The position numbers and the translations under genes were made by a program. A model generated the notes under the pieces. The model worked only from the letters and a program-made list of their open reading frames with translations, did not search any database and was not told the DNA's origin. Positions 38,583-47,293 of a stretch of DNA of 64,000 nt are shown piece after piece. The stretch lies in IMG/VR virus record IMGVR_UViG_3300017782_000007, positions 22,836-86,835 of that record, one strand, 5' to 3'. How positions within the stretch are numbered: the stretch's first letter is position 1; each line of letters starts with the position of its first letter. Source of the stretch: a virus.

Positions 38583-39563
38583 ATGTCTGAAGTTAGGAGT
38601 TTAAGTTGGAAGTCTATTAATAAAGCTACTAAAGAAGCATTGGAGGAAATAAAAGGAAGAAAAGAAGGGACAATTAAGTCACTTCAGACTTCAATGCCTA
38701 AATTAGATAAAGCTTTATTTGATGGATTCCCCTGGGGTTCCATAATTTTAGCTGGTGGACTAAGTGGATCTGGAAAATCTATGTTCGTTGAACAATTAAA
38801 AAGAGATTTCGTAAACTATAATCCTAACGAGAAATTTGAGATATTGTCATTTGAATTTGAGATGTTGGGTAAGATGCAGGTACTAAGGAATCTATCAGGG
38901 AAACTAGGTACATCGGTGAGACACTTGCTGTCAGCTGATTCTAATACCTTATCTGATGGAGAATTAGATATGGCAAAGGGTAAACTTAATGAAATAAGTA
39001 GATACCCAATATCTTATGTGGATAATGCAGGAACTTCAGAAGAAATAGAAAAAACTATCTCCTCATTTATAGAAGTAAAAAAGTTAAAAGAAGATAAGAA
39101 AGGATTGATTATTACTATGGATCACGTTCTCTTGGCTAAGGAGAACCTAAACGAATCTGAAAGAATCATGTTGAGGAATATTTCCAATGCAATGATTCGA
39201 GTAAAAAAGAAATATTCAGATGAGTTTCCAGTAATGATTATTCTAGTAACACAGTTAAATAGGAATATAGAACAGAAAGAGAGGATATTGAATGAGAAGC
39301 TCCATATGCCTAATAAGACTGATATTCAGGGATCATCTAGCTTATTTCAAAGTTGTGATTTCTGCTTAGTGTTACATAACCCCTCTACGCTGAAAGGAAT
39401 AGGGGATACTTATTCTCATGAAAAACTACCTTTATACACTCCTGATGAGCAGAATGCCATGATTTATATCCATGTGTTGAAAGCTAGAACAGGAGAACAG
39501 TCTATACTGGCTATGAAGGAAAACTTTGCTAATTCTAGAATTGAAGAGTATAACGATTTATAA
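38583..39563 (+). CDS. DnaB-like replicative helicase (RecA-fold domain)
   Basis: 326 residues. Walker A GGLSGSGKS near residues 58-66, Walker B-like LIITMDHV, then VTQLNRNIE, which corresponds to the DnaB motif SQLNRxxE, and DIQGSSSLFQSCDFCLVLH near the end, the counterpart of the DnaB 'GSGAIEQDAD' segment. The N-terminal primase-binding domain of DnaB is missing, as in several phage helicases. It would unwind DNA ahead of the PolA-type polymerase. The possible loader gene is just upstream. Confidence 0.85.
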   Translation: MSEVRSLSWKSINKATKEALEEIKGRKEGTIKSLQTSMPKLDKALFDGFPWGSIILAGGLSGSGKSMFVEQLKRDFVNYNPNEKFEILSFEFEMLGKMQVLRNLSGKLGTSVRHLLSADSNTLSDGELDMAKGKLNEISRYPISYVDNAGTSEEIEKTISSFIEVKKLKEDKKGLIITMDHVLLAKENLNESERIMLRNISNAMIRVKKKYSDEFPVMIILVTQLNRNIEQKERILNEKLHMPNKTDIQGSSSLFQSCDFCLVLHNPSTLKGIGDTYSHEKLPLYTPDEQNAMIYIHVLKARTGEQSILAMKENFANSRIEEYNDL

Positions 39564-39574
39564 ATTTAAATTAC

Positions 39575-39997
39575 ATGGAAATTACGAAACCAATCCCGTC
39601 CTTCAGGGACAGGAGCGAGTCAATTAAAAACTTAGCAGGGGCATTGATAAAATTTCAATCCCGGATGCCTGGAATCGCTAAAGATTCCACTAATCCTTTT
39701 TTTAAATCAAAGTACGTATCTCTTGGATCACTCCAAGAAGCAATAAAACCTGTCTTAGTAGAGGCAGGACTCTGTTACGTACAATTACTAGAGGGAACCA
39801 GAACGGTAACTACAATGTTAATTCATGCTGAATCAGGTGAATTTATACAGAGTAGTGTCTCTATGAAACCAGAGAAGGATACTCCTCAGGGAGTAGGTAG
39901 CGCTATCACTTATCAAAAGAGATATGCTCTAGCAGCCTTACTCGGAATTAACACCGATTATGATGATGACGGTAACTCCGCTTCATCTTCACGATAA
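39575..39997 (+). CDS. erf: ERF-family single-strand annealing protein
   Basis: 140 residues. The segments SIKNLAGALIKFQSRMPGIA, FFKSKYVSLGSLQEAIKPVL and the conserved TPQGVGSAITYQKRYALAAL with GINTDYDDDG are typical of ERF proteins. They anneal complementary single strands during recombination-dependent replication. A RecB-like exonuclease at 48574 could supply the strands, so the two may form a recombination pair though not adjacent. The C-terminus is short. Confidence 0.9.
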   Translation: MEITKPIPSFRDRSESIKNLAGALIKFQSRMPGIAKDSTNPFFKSKYVSLGSLQEAIKPVLVEAGLCYVQLLEGTRTVTTMLIHAESGEFIQSSVSMKPEKDTPQGVGSAITYQKRYALAALLGINTDYDDDGNSASSSR

Positions 39998-40039
39998 AAT
40001 TACTTATATTACACATAAATTAGTTAAATTACTTTAGAC

Positions 40040-40645
40040 ATGTCAAATAAATCATTTACGGGACAATCACTTCTTGATAGAAGAAAACCAGCGTCCCAAA
40101 GACAACTTCCCATCGATATTAATACCAACATTATGTACACTTCTATGGATGTTGGCGAGTTATATAGCAGAGTAGTTTTCTCCAACGAGGAGGGACAGAA
40201 TGGGTTTAAGACTGTCTGGCATCCAAAGCCAGATGGAGAGCGTGCTTTTGGCTCAGACACCCCAGAACAAGCATACCGAAAGGTCTATGACAATAGAATC
40301 AATTGGTTTGTTGATGTATTAATTGCTATGGGCTTGGAGTCGCAAGTTGCACAAATGGACGTCTCCGGAATTAACGAATGGGATATGGATTCATACTTGA
40401 GATTCTCTAAAGATGTGAAAGCATTATTAGATGAAGCAGGTACCGAACCTAGAGTTAATCTGAAAGTTAGATACGATAATAAAGGAGAATGGCCTTTTAT
40501 TCCTGATTACAAGTTTATTGAGAAACATGTTCCAGGAAATCCACCTACTTTAGCGTATACTGATAATGAGATTGAGAAGTATCTCAAACCTGCATCAGTA
40601 GATGTAGAGGGCGACACAGTTGTCAATGAGCAAGAATTATATTAA
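40040..40645 (+). CDS. Hypothetical protein, possible ssDNA-binding role
   Basis: 201 residues, beta-rich middle (GELYSRVVFSNEEGQNGFK; VNLKVRYDNKGEWPFIPDYK) and an acidic C-terminal tail (DVEGDTVVNEQELY). Between ERF and primase genes and with an acidic tail, a single-strand-binding protein is a reasonable guess. No OB-fold motif can be proven by eye. Confidence 0.6.
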   Translation: MSNKSFTGQSLLDRRKPASQRQLPIDINTNIMYTSMDVGELYSRVVFSNEEGQNGFKTVWHPKPDGERAFGSDTPEQAYRKVYDNRINWFVDVLIAMGLESQVAQMDVSGINEWDMDSYLRFSKDVKALLDEAGTEPRVNLKVRYDNKGEWPFIPDYKFIEKHVPGNPPTLAYTDNEIEKYLKPASVDVEGDTVVNEQELY

Positions 40646-40653
40646 ATAGTGTT

Positions 40654-40677
40654 CGAGGGGGTAGAAATACTCCCTCG
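40654..40677 (+). terminator. GAAA-capped hairpin
   Basis: CGAGGGGGTA/TACTCCCTCG (10 bp with one G-T pair) around GAAA; a short leader AAACTTTACAGAC follows. Confidence 0.7.
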
Positions 40678-40694
40678 TACTAAACTTTACAGAC

Positions 40695-41699
40695 ATGACA
40701 GGGAATGACTTAATTAAAAAGTCGAAAGAGAGAAATAAAATTCATGTTACACGAGACCATATCTTAACTGAGTTAACGCAGTTTCAGATTATGGAATATT
40801 ATACAGGTCAACCTGTTATGATTAACTTCCCATTTAAATCACCTTTTCGAGAAGATACGAAAGCCGGATGTAAATTTATTATTCAGGCTGGTAAACTCTA
40901 CTTTAGAGATTATTCTCAAGAAATTATGTGGGATTGTTTTAGTGTAGTTATGAATAAATTTAATATAAGCTTCCCCGAAGCATTAGAACGAATACATTCA
41001 GATATGGGAGTTGGTAAGTTTAAACCAAATACTTACAAACCTATTGAAGAATACCCAGAAGAAAAATTAAAATACCAGATTAAGGCCGAAGGATGGGACG
41101 AAGAGTCCTTGGAATACTGGAAACAATTCGGCATTACTGAACCAACCTTAAAAAGATTTAAGGTGTTCAATACAAAAAGAGTTTATAAAAATGGAAAATT
41201 TTCAAGTAGAAGCACAAGAGCTAACCCTATCTATACGTATGTCCTCAAATCGGGTAATTGTAAAAATTACCGACCACTCGCTAAAGCTGGCAACAAGTGG
41301 TGGGGGAATACAAGTAAGTCAGACATCTTCGGGTATGATTTATTGCCTGACGAGGGGGAGGAGCTAATTATTACATCATCTCTAAAGGATGCTATGACAG
41401 CTTACGAGCTAGGCCATCACAATGTTATAGCGCCGCAATCGGAGATATCAAATTTTGATATAGATTTGATAGACGATTTAGAAAATAGGTTTAAAAGAAT
41501 AACAGTTATATATGATAATGACGCTACTGGAATAGCTAAGATGGAAGAGTGCTGCATGAAGTACGGGTGGAGGTACAAAATACCTCCTTTAAAAGATATC
41601 TCGGATACGTATAAGAGTTTAGGAAAGAAGGCAACACAGAATTTCTTAGGTGAAGATACGTATCAGATAGAGTGGGAACTATCTAATATCCCATTTTGA
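40695..41699 (+). CDS. DnaG-type primase (TOPRIM)
   Basis: 334 residues. The N-terminal region FPFKSPFREDTKAGCKF and YFRDYSQEI...FPEALERI follows the CHC2 zinc-domain pattern of DnaG but lacks the zinc cysteines. The TOPRIM part has LIITSSLKDAMTAYELG (catalytic E replaced by the SSLKDA strand-loop) and VIYDNDATGI with the D-x-D pair near residues 273-276. It makes RNA primers for lagging-strand synthesis. It lies with helicase and polymerase genes. The changed first TOPRIM motif deserves attention. Confidence 0.8.
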   Translation: MTGNDLIKKSKERNKIHVTRDHILTELTQFQIMEYYTGQPVMINFPFKSPFREDTKAGCKFIIQAGKLYFRDYSQEIMWDCFSVVMNKFNISFPEALERIHSDMGVGKFKPNTYKPIEEYPEEKLKYQIKAEGWDEESLEYWKQFGITEPTLKRFKVFNTKRVYKNGKFSSRSTRANPIYTYVLKSGNCKNYRPLAKAGNKWWGNTSKSDIFGYDLLPDEGEELIITSSLKDAMTAYELGHHNVIAPQSEISNFDIDLIDDLENRFKRITVIYDNDATGIAKMEECCMKYGWRYKIPPLKDISDTYKSLGKKATQNFLGEDTYQIEWELSNIPF

Positions 41700-41722
41700 T
41701 TTCTTAACCAAATCATTTATAT

Positions 41723-43210
41723 ATGAGTACTAAGTCGATCAAGGATTTTATTCTAGCGTATCCAGCGCGTGCTCCTAACGAAGGGGCAAAACACTTTGGT
41801 ATAGATATATCAGAGTATCAAAAACTTTACAGAGAAGTTATTAAAAAGTCTTACAAGCAATTTATGGCACAGCTTCCAAAGACTTCTGTAGTTCTAGTTA
41901 CAGGTGCTGTTAAAAATGGCGTAGAATCTTTTGAAAAGTATGTGATTAATTGGAAGACAAAAACTATTGTAACCTTTGTGTTAGCTGACACATTTACAAT
42001 GTCTTTCGATATGCATAATGCTATTCAGAGAGCCTACGTTCATCAAGGAGAAGGAATGACTGCAGCAGAAGTTGCAATGCATTTTGACTTCCCTAGTGAT
42101 AAATATATCCATGCTTATGCTAGGATACATGGATTCACCAAAGCCAGTCCTGTAACAACGGATTTACAGATCTTAATGGGAGCTTCTGTTGAGGAAGAGT
42201 CTAACAAGTCACTTCAAGCTTTCAAGCGAAAAGTATGGCAACAATCAGAGAAGAAAAAGTGGCAGGAGATTGAGAAAGGTTATAGGAAATGGGCAGACTT
42301 TAAGTCTGGTGTTCTTAAGCCTTTTGAAAACTATGTGGCTGATAAGTTACCATACTATAAACCTCCAATCTTAGGGAAGATAAAACTTCCTAATTATAAG
42401 TATAAATTTGGATGGGTGTTTGGGATGTGTGATACTCACTATATGCGTCTATGTTTCAGTCATACTGGGGCTGTTGTATACAATCGTAAGATTGCTAAAG
42501 ACAGAATTAGACGTCATGTAGTTCAGAGTATTAAAGAAGGTACTAGATTTGCTAACTTTGATAAGATAATGATTTGTGTAGGTAATGATAATATTCACGT
42601 AGATAATTCTGCGCATACTACTACTGCTGGTACTACTCAGGTAGGACAAACAGAAGGTAATTATGCATTAGATGTAGATACATATGTGGATATAACATTA
42701 GATTATATTGAGTCATTTGCTCAATTGGGGGTACCAGTTGAGGTTATCAATGTATGGGGAAATCATGATGAACAAACTTCTAAACTATTAGGAGTATTTT
42801 TAAGTAAATTCTATGCCAAGAGAAAAAATGTAACTGTTCGGAATGAATTTCATTCTCGAATATATACTTCTTATGGTAATACTGGTATGATGTTTAGTCA
42901 TTCTACTGGTTGGTCTCAAGCTAAACTCAGAAACAATCTTCATAAGATGGTTATGAGTGAGGCTAAGGGACGAGGATTATCTTTGGATAAGCTTCATCGA
43001 TGGGCTGCTTTCACATTCCATTTACATGCAGAGAATTTTGCAGATCTAAATGGGTTTATGAAGCACTATACAGCTCCTTCATTAAGTGCAAATGAGTGGT
43101 TTGATGATTCATGGCATACTGATAAAGGTTTTATCGGTAGAGAGCCGGAAACAGCTAATTACTTATTCCACAAGACAGAAGGCCGTAAGTATATCTTTTA
43201 TGTAAAGTAA
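41723..43210 (+). CDS. Calcineurin-like metallophosphoesterase
   Basis: 495 residues. The core has GMCDTHYMRL (D-x-H), a GND segment (CVGNDNIHVDN), WGNHDEQ near residue 346 and a late FSHSTGW histidine: the usual order of metal ligands in calcineurin-like phosphoesterases and SbcD/Mre11 nucleases. The N-terminal 200 residues are helical and basic, perhaps a DNA-binding part. Position after the primase suggests a nuclease or phosphatase in DNA metabolism. The substrate is unknown. Confidence 0.8.
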   Translation: MSTKSIKDFILAYPARAPNEGAKHFGIDISEYQKLYREVIKKSYKQFMAQLPKTSVVLVTGAVKNGVESFEKYVINWKTKTIVTFVLADTFTMSFDMHNAIQRAYVHQGEGMTAAEVAMHFDFPSDKYIHAYARIHGFTKASPVTTDLQILMGASVEEESNKSLQAFKRKVWQQSEKKKWQEIEKGYRKWADFKSGVLKPFENYVADKLPYYKPPILGKIKLPNYKYKFGWVFGMCDTHYMRLCFSHTGAVVYNRKIAKDRIRRHVVQSIKEGTRFANFDKIMICVGNDNIHVDNSAHTTTAGTTQVGQTEGNYALDVDTYVDITLDYIESFAQLGVPVEVINVWGNHDEQTSKLLGVFLSKFYAKRKNVTVRNEFHSRIYTSYGNTGMMFSHSTGWSQAKLRNNLHKMVMSEAKGRGLSLDKLHRWAAFTFHLHAENFADLNGFMKHYTAPSLSANEWFDDSWHTDKGFIGREPETANYLFHKTEGRKYIFYVK

Positions 43211-43216
43211 TTTTGT

Positions 43217-43241
43217 GAGGGGGCTTCGGTCCTCTCATTTT
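43217..43241 (+). terminator. UUCG-capped terminator
   Basis: GAGGGGGC/GTCCTCTC (8 bp, two G-T pairs), loop TTCG, then ATTTTT. Confidence 0.75.
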
Positions 43242-43265
43242 TAAAATAAATTAGAAAAATTAGAA

Positions 43266-43382
43266 ATGGAAGAACAATTGAGAAAAGTAAATAATAATTT
43301 GTCCATATTATGTGTCGTTTTGTGTGTTGATGTAATACTTCAATGTTTACTCACCGCAGAATCATTCATGCGTATGGTTTAA
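43266..43382 (+). CDS. 38-residue membrane peptide
   Basis: ATG at 43266, TAA at 43380-43382: MEEQLRKVNNNLSILCVVLC..., a polar N-terminus then one hydrophobic segment. It fills a gap between two genes in the same direction. Tentative. Confidence 0.4.
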   Translation: MEEQLRKVNNNLSILCVVLCVDVILQCLLTAESFMRMV

Positions 43383-43401
43383 CCTTATAAATAAATTTTA
43401 A

Positions 43402-44031
43402 ATGGAACTCAAGAGAAAAGATGATTTTAAAGTGTTTCTTGAAGTAGGAACAGAAATTGAAAAAGCACTTCATGACTTCGGACTTGTCCGTTATGGAGAC
43501 CTTCAAGCATCTTCTAGTAGGAAGATTGCAGCAATTATCGTAGAACGTAATGGAGCATTGTTAACAAAGAGTTTTAAAAATACTCTCGCTTCTGGAGATT
43601 TTCATTTCCAGGTAGAGTTAGCTTGCCAAGGCCAGATGAAAACATTAGAGAGTTGGGTTGAAGAAAGAGAGTATACTCCTGACCTAGGAATAGGAAGAGG
43701 GTTCTCTGGAGTAGATCTAACCGGCCCAGATATTGCTTGTGACGCAATGCAAGCCGTTCTAAGCGATGATTTCGATACTGGAATAGGAAATGTCCAGGAC
43801 AACAGTAAAACTCTTGAGATCTCCTGGAAAGACGCCTGGAACAATATTAAGCCAGAGATGAAGATTTACATCTTGATATCTCTGGAAGCAGGTGAGAACA
43901 AGAATGCCATGGAATTGGTAGGAAATGAATATCCAGATATGGCAAGAGAATATCGTGAAACATTATTGTTGATCGTTAGACATAAATTCATACCATTTTT
44001 GGAAAGAATAAATGCCTACATTACGGCATAA
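43402..44031 (+). CDS. Hypothetical protein
   Basis: 209 residues, MELKRKDDFKVFLEVGTEIE..., soluble, alpha/beta, with acidic stretches. It has the TTTAACCTTATAAATAAATT leader. Its terminator (44060-44083) separates it from the uracil glycosylase unit. No family. Confidence 0.6.
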   Translation: MELKRKDDFKVFLEVGTEIEKALHDFGLVRYGDLQASSSRKIAAIIVERNGALLTKSFKNTLASGDFHFQVELACQGQMKTLESWVEEREYTPDLGIGRGFSGVDLTGPDIACDAMQAVLSDDFDTGIGNVQDNSKTLEISWKDAWNNIKPEMKIYILISLEAGENKNAMELVGNEYPDMAREYRETLLLIVRHKFIPFLERINAYITA

Positions 44032-44059
44032 GAGTTAGGTTACTAGCTGTTTTTTGATG

Positions 44060-44083
44060 GGGGTTTGGAGCAATCTAAACCCC
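44060..44083 (+). terminator. GNRA-capped terminator
   Basis: GGGGTTTGGA/TCTAAACCCC (10 bp with one G-T pair), loop GCAA. Confidence 0.7.
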
Positions 44084-44120
44084 TACTTTAAAAATAATTT
44101 AAAAATAATTGCTAAAAAAC

Positions 44121-44151
44121 TTGACAAATGATGTTTTAGACTGTATATTTA
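44121..44151 (+). promoter_or_regulatory. Bacteroidota-type promoter, rightward
   Basis: TTGACAAA at 44121 and TATATTTA at 44144-44151, spaced by exactly 20 bases, like the promoters at 10410-10440 and 9353-9383. Transcription would start near 44156 and read the hairpin leader, then the uracil-DNA glycosylase gene. Confidence 0.65.
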
Positions 44152-44157
44152 GAGTCT

Positions 44158-44246
44158 CTACGGCGATACGTAGTCGTAATACATTTACGAAACATCCTTA
44201 CTTAAATAATAAGTTAGTCCAAAGCCAGGTATAATTAGTACTGGCT
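44158..44246 (+). ncRNA. Four-hairpin 5' leader (GCGATA family), copy 2
   Basis: Hairpins in series: CTACG-GCGATA-CGTAG (44158-44173), TCGTAA-TACAT-TTACGA (44174-44190), ACTTA-AATAA-TAAGT (44200-44214) and AGCCAG/CTGGCT (44223-44246). The first loop is identical to that of the leader at 9283-9347, and both follow the same promoter type by a few bases. Confidence 0.6.
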
Positions 44247-44272
44247 AAGGATTATAGTAAACATAAAGAGCA

Positions 44273-44983
44273 ATGGATATAAAAACCAAAATGAGACCCC
44301 TGATCGGTACCGAATGGACTGATGCTGGGGTTTTTCCATTTAAGGAATTATCTACAGTAAACAAAGAAATCAAATCTATTCCTGGCAAAGGAAAGGTACT
44401 ACCTGATACTAAAGAAAAGATATGGAAAGCATTCAAAGAATGTCCTTATGACAAAGTTAGAGTTGTTGTAATTGGAATGGATCCTTATCATACCGTACTT
44501 AAGAATGGAGAGTGTGTAGCTACTGGATTATGTTTTCAAACGTCTACTGCTGACAAGATGCCTCCCTCGTTAAAGAGGATACTAAAAGAAATAGAGGACG
44601 ATTGTTATACAGGAGAGTTCGATCCTGAGCGACTAGAAATACCTGATAACGAATTATGGGGCCCCAGATTAGCAAATCAAGGGGTTCTCATGCTTAATAC
44701 CGCACTTACAGTCACTCAGGGCTCTCCTGGCGCTCATACGAAGGCCTGGAAGCCTTTTACAAGAAAATTAATACAAACACTCGACAAAGAAAAAAAGTCT
44801 CTTATATGGCTTCTAATGGGCAACCACGCGAAATCTTTTAAGGACTTAATTAAGAATGGAGAAATAGTAGAGAGCGGTCACCCCTCTCCACTAAATTCTA
44901 AAAAAACATTTTTAGGTTCAAAACCATTTAGTAGAGTGAATGAGAAACTTAATAATATTAATTCAACTAAAATAAATTGGTAA
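44273..44983 (+). CDS. ung: Uracil-DNA glycosylase, family 1
   Basis: 236 residues, near the family length. The water-activating motif reads VIGMDPYHTV (E. coli GQDPYH) near residue 67, the uracil-binding strand VLMLNTALTV, and the leucine-loop HPSPLN near 203-208. It removes uracil from DNA, useful if the phage must keep uracil out or deal with host dUTP. Crassvirales commonly carry this gene. It follows the leader RNA of the 44121 promoter. The stop overlaps the next start (TAATG). Confidence 0.95.
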   Translation: MDIKTKMRPLIGTEWTDAGVFPFKELSTVNKEIKSIPGKGKVLPDTKEKIWKAFKECPYDKVRVVVIGMDPYHTVLKNGECVATGLCFQTSTADKMPPSLKRILKEIEDDCYTGEFDPERLEIPDNELWGPRLANQGVLMLNTALTVTQGSPGAHTKAWKPFTRKLIQTLDKEKKSLIWLLMGNHAKSFKDLIKNGEIVESGHPSPLNSKKTFLGSKPFSRVNEKLNNINSTKINW

Positions 44984-45351
44984 TGTATTACAATGAAATA
45001 GTTGCCTTACAGATAGTAGTTACTTTCTTAGTAGCTCTATGGTTAGGTTGGAAATTACATATCATGTACGGTAAAACACCTAAACATGATTTTAGTCAAG
45101 ACTTTGAGTGGTCTAATAAATCACCCAATACGAATTCATTTGTATTATTTGATATGAGGAATAAAGTTTTTTATCCTACTGTTAAAATAATTAGAACAAG
45201 TGAGAAAGATCCTAAGAAATATCCTGTATCCAAAGATGCAATGCATAAAGCATCTTGGAGAAGAGGGGTTAAGAAAGATGTGTGGATCTCATTTTTGAAA
45301 GTTAAAGACTCTTACAAAGATGTATGGGACTTTATTTCAAAGACATTCTAA
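44983..45351 (+). CDS. Single-span membrane protein
   Basis: 122 residues from the ATG at 44983, in TAATG overlap with ung. One N-terminal membrane helix (residues 8-27), then a soluble basic domain (KKYPVSKDAMHKASWRRGVK). Coupled to ung by position only. No family. Confidence 0.6.
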   Translation: MYYNEIVALQIVVTFLVALWLGWKLHIMYGKTPKHDFSQDFEWSNKSPNTNSFVLFDMRNKVFYPTVKIIRTSEKDPKKYPVSKDAMHKASWRRGVKKDVWISFLKVKDSYKDVWDFISKTF

Positions 45352-45375
45352 GATTTTTTAATTAAATTTTTATAT

Positions 45376-45867
45376 ATGTCAAAATTAAATCAAGGACCTG
45401 CAAAAGGTCTGTTAGCAGTCAGTTTGGTAGTATTAGTTGTTGTATTCGCAGGAATATACAACATGTTGGAGAAACAACCTCCAAAGAGCCGAATTGAGTC
45501 ATTTTACGAAGGGATTGATTCCAGTTATGCTCATTACCAATTCTACGAAGTAGAGGTTGATGAGTGGGTAACTAACTCCACAGGTACTACCTATGGTAAA
45601 GGGAAGGCAATGCCTATATTACAACTTACTCCAACAGATATCTTAGAGATGTCTGACTCATTAGACTTTTGGGTAGCTGGATATCAAGGAGATACAACTT
45701 CTTATACTGGCTTGGCCCTAGTCTTAGAATGGCCTAATAAAGGACAGTTCTTAGATGAGATAGAATTTACTGTGGGAGATACTCTTACTATTAATTCAGT
45801 ACTCGTTAAACCTGGTATTGAATTACTTTCTAAAGGATTAATTCACGGGGAGGTACAGTATGAATAG
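45376..45867 (+). CDS. Membrane-anchored beta-domain protein
   Basis: 163 residues. The N-terminal anchor GLLAVSLVVLVVVFAGIYN is followed by a beta-rich domain likely on the periplasmic side. Leader TTTTTTAATTAAATTTTTAT. It overlaps the next gene by eight bases. No family. Confidence 0.6.
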   Translation: MSKLNQGPAKGLLAVSLVVLVVVFAGIYNMLEKQPPKSRIESFYEGIDSSYAHYQFYEVEVDEWVTNSTGTTYGKGKAMPILQLTPTDILEMSDSLDFWVAGYQGDTTSYTGLALVLEWPNKGQFLDEIEFTVGDTLTINSVLVKPGIELLSKGLIHGEVQYE

Positions 45868-46414
45868 AGATAATCTTTTCGGAGTTCTATTAGATGACTT
45901 TAGAGCGGTAGATCCTAAGATTGATAAGAGAGATCTTTGGCAATCTTTCTCTCAGCATAGTCCTGATGTAGATGACTTTCTGTACTTTAGGGAAGAAACT
46001 TTAGAGAATATAGAAGATTTTAGAAAAACTCTTAAAGGTAAGGTATGGACTTTTGAAAATAAAAAGAAATTCTTACTTAATAAGGCTGAGATGAAACACG
46101 ATATTGAGCTTAGGAAGTGGGAACTACTGACTACATTATCAGAAGAGATATATACCCTTAAGATTAAAGAGCTCATTAAAGTTGTTACTGACAAACTTAG
46201 GAGGAAATATCTAAAAGCTAAAAATAGGCTCGACCAGTTAGTCGATCCTGAAGCAGATGCAGAGACTCAGAAGAAAATGCGTGCTAGAAATAAGGAAATC
46301 AATAGAAAGAGATCCTTAGAGGAAAGAAAGCTAGAGAGAGCAGCCAGAGCATTGATCTCTGAAAAAGTTAAAAAGGAGGAATGTAAATACAAAGAGCTAT
46401 TAGATAGTCTCTAA
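45860..46414 (+). CDS. Charged helical protein
   Basis: 184 residues, almost entirely helical, with a long Lys/Arg/Glu-rich second half (KKMRARNKEINRKRSLEERK). Possibly a coiled-coil nucleic-acid-binding or scaffold protein. A terminator follows. No family recognised. Confidence 0.6.
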   Translation: MNRDNLFGVLLDDFRAVDPKIDKRDLWQSFSQHSPDVDDFLYFREETLENIEDFRKTLKGKVWTFENKKKFLLNKAEMKHDIELRKWELLTTLSEEIYTLKIKELIKVVTDKLRRKYLKAKNRLDQLVDPEADAETQKKMRARNKEINRKRSLEERKLERAARALISEKVKKEECKYKELLDSL

Positions 46415-46420
46415 ATTAGG

Positions 46421-46455
46421 AAGGAGAATGACTACCAAGTTGTTCTCCTTATTTT
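46421..46455 (+). terminator. Intrinsic terminator
   Basis: AAGGAGAA/TTCTCCTT (8 bp), 14-base loop, then ATTTTAT. Confidence 0.7.
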
Positions 46456-46476
46456 ATATAGCATGTTAATAAGACC

Positions 46477-46884
46477 ATGACAAATAAATATAAAAATACT
46501 CCTGTATTGGGGTATAGATCTAAGAAAGAACAAAGATTTGCTGAACTTCTCGTAGAAGCTGGTATACCTTATGGGTATGAGACTGAGAAGTTTATATTAC
46601 AAAATAAGTTTAAACAACCTCATTACGCCAGATTTGGTAAGAGGTTTAAACTATTGGAATCAGTTAGAGCAATCACATTTACTCCTGACTTCATTATCCA
46701 CAAAAACGGTGTAAAATATATTGTAGAGATTAAGGGTTTCAAAACTGGACCTTATGCAATAAAGAAGAAATTGTTTCTTTATTGGCTACACACGCACCAC
46801 CCGGAGCATATGTTTATAGAATTAAACAGTGTCGGGGAGATGAAAACTTTTATTCAATTACTAAATAATAATTACGATGGTTGA
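46477..46884 (+). CDS. PD-(D/E)XK endonuclease
   Basis: 135 residues. RSKKEQRFAELLVEAGIPY gives the N-terminal helix with its glutamate; ITFTPDFIIHKNGVKYIVEIKGF carries the catalytic D (about residue 71) and E-x-K (about 84-86). The size and pattern match small phage endonucleases (DUF1064 or endonuclease I-like) that cut junctions or host DNA. It starts a four-gene overlapping unit (46477-48147). Confidence 0.85.
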   Translation: MTNKYKNTPVLGYRSKKEQRFAELLVEAGIPYGYETEKFILQNKFKQPHYARFGKRFKLLESVRAITFTPDFIIHKNGVKYIVEIKGFKTGPYAIKKKLFLYWLHTHHPEHMFIELNSVGEMKTFIQLLNNNYDG

Positions 46885-47293
46885 TACTAACCAAGAATTA
46901 GATCTTTCTCACTTGGATTTCGGAACCGAAATTGAACAAGTGAAAGAGAGAGAAAGAAACTTTACGAAATACTCTAAGCTAAGAGATGAAAAAACTTGGA
47001 CTTCGAAGGATGGAAAGGAGTACAAGATTTCTGAGTTAGGTGATATGCATTTATCAAATATATACACTTTCTTAGAGAGAATTGCAGACGGCTTAGCAAG
47101 AGAAAAAGAAGCAACTAAGTCATTACAAGATCTTATGGCTAGGGAACTAGAATATAGGATAGTGAATGATATTAGATTAGGAGAATCTGTAACTACTTCT
47201 GAAGATAAAGATAGTGTTAGTCCTACTAACCATCTTACGGCAGAAGAATCAGAATCTATTATAGAAAAAATTAAAAATAAATTAAATGTTTAA
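46877..47293 (+). CDS. Hypothetical acidic helical protein
   Basis: 138 residues, helical, with a conserved-looking core TWTSKDGKEYKISELGDMHL and an acidic end. It overlaps the nuclease gene and the next gene by eight bases each. Could be a partner of the nuclease. No family. Confidence 0.55.
   Translation: MVDTNQELDLSHLDFGTEIEQVKERERNFTKYSKLRDEKTWTSKDGKEYKISELGDMHLSNIYTFLERIADGLAREKEATKSLQDLMARELEYRIVNDIRLGESVTTSEDKDSVSPTNHLTAEESESIIEKIKNKLNV

Noticed and set aside
38177-38590. 137-residue plus-strand frame overlapping the putative helicase loader
   Set aside because: Composition is poor and the loader frame has family-like motifs and correct spacing.
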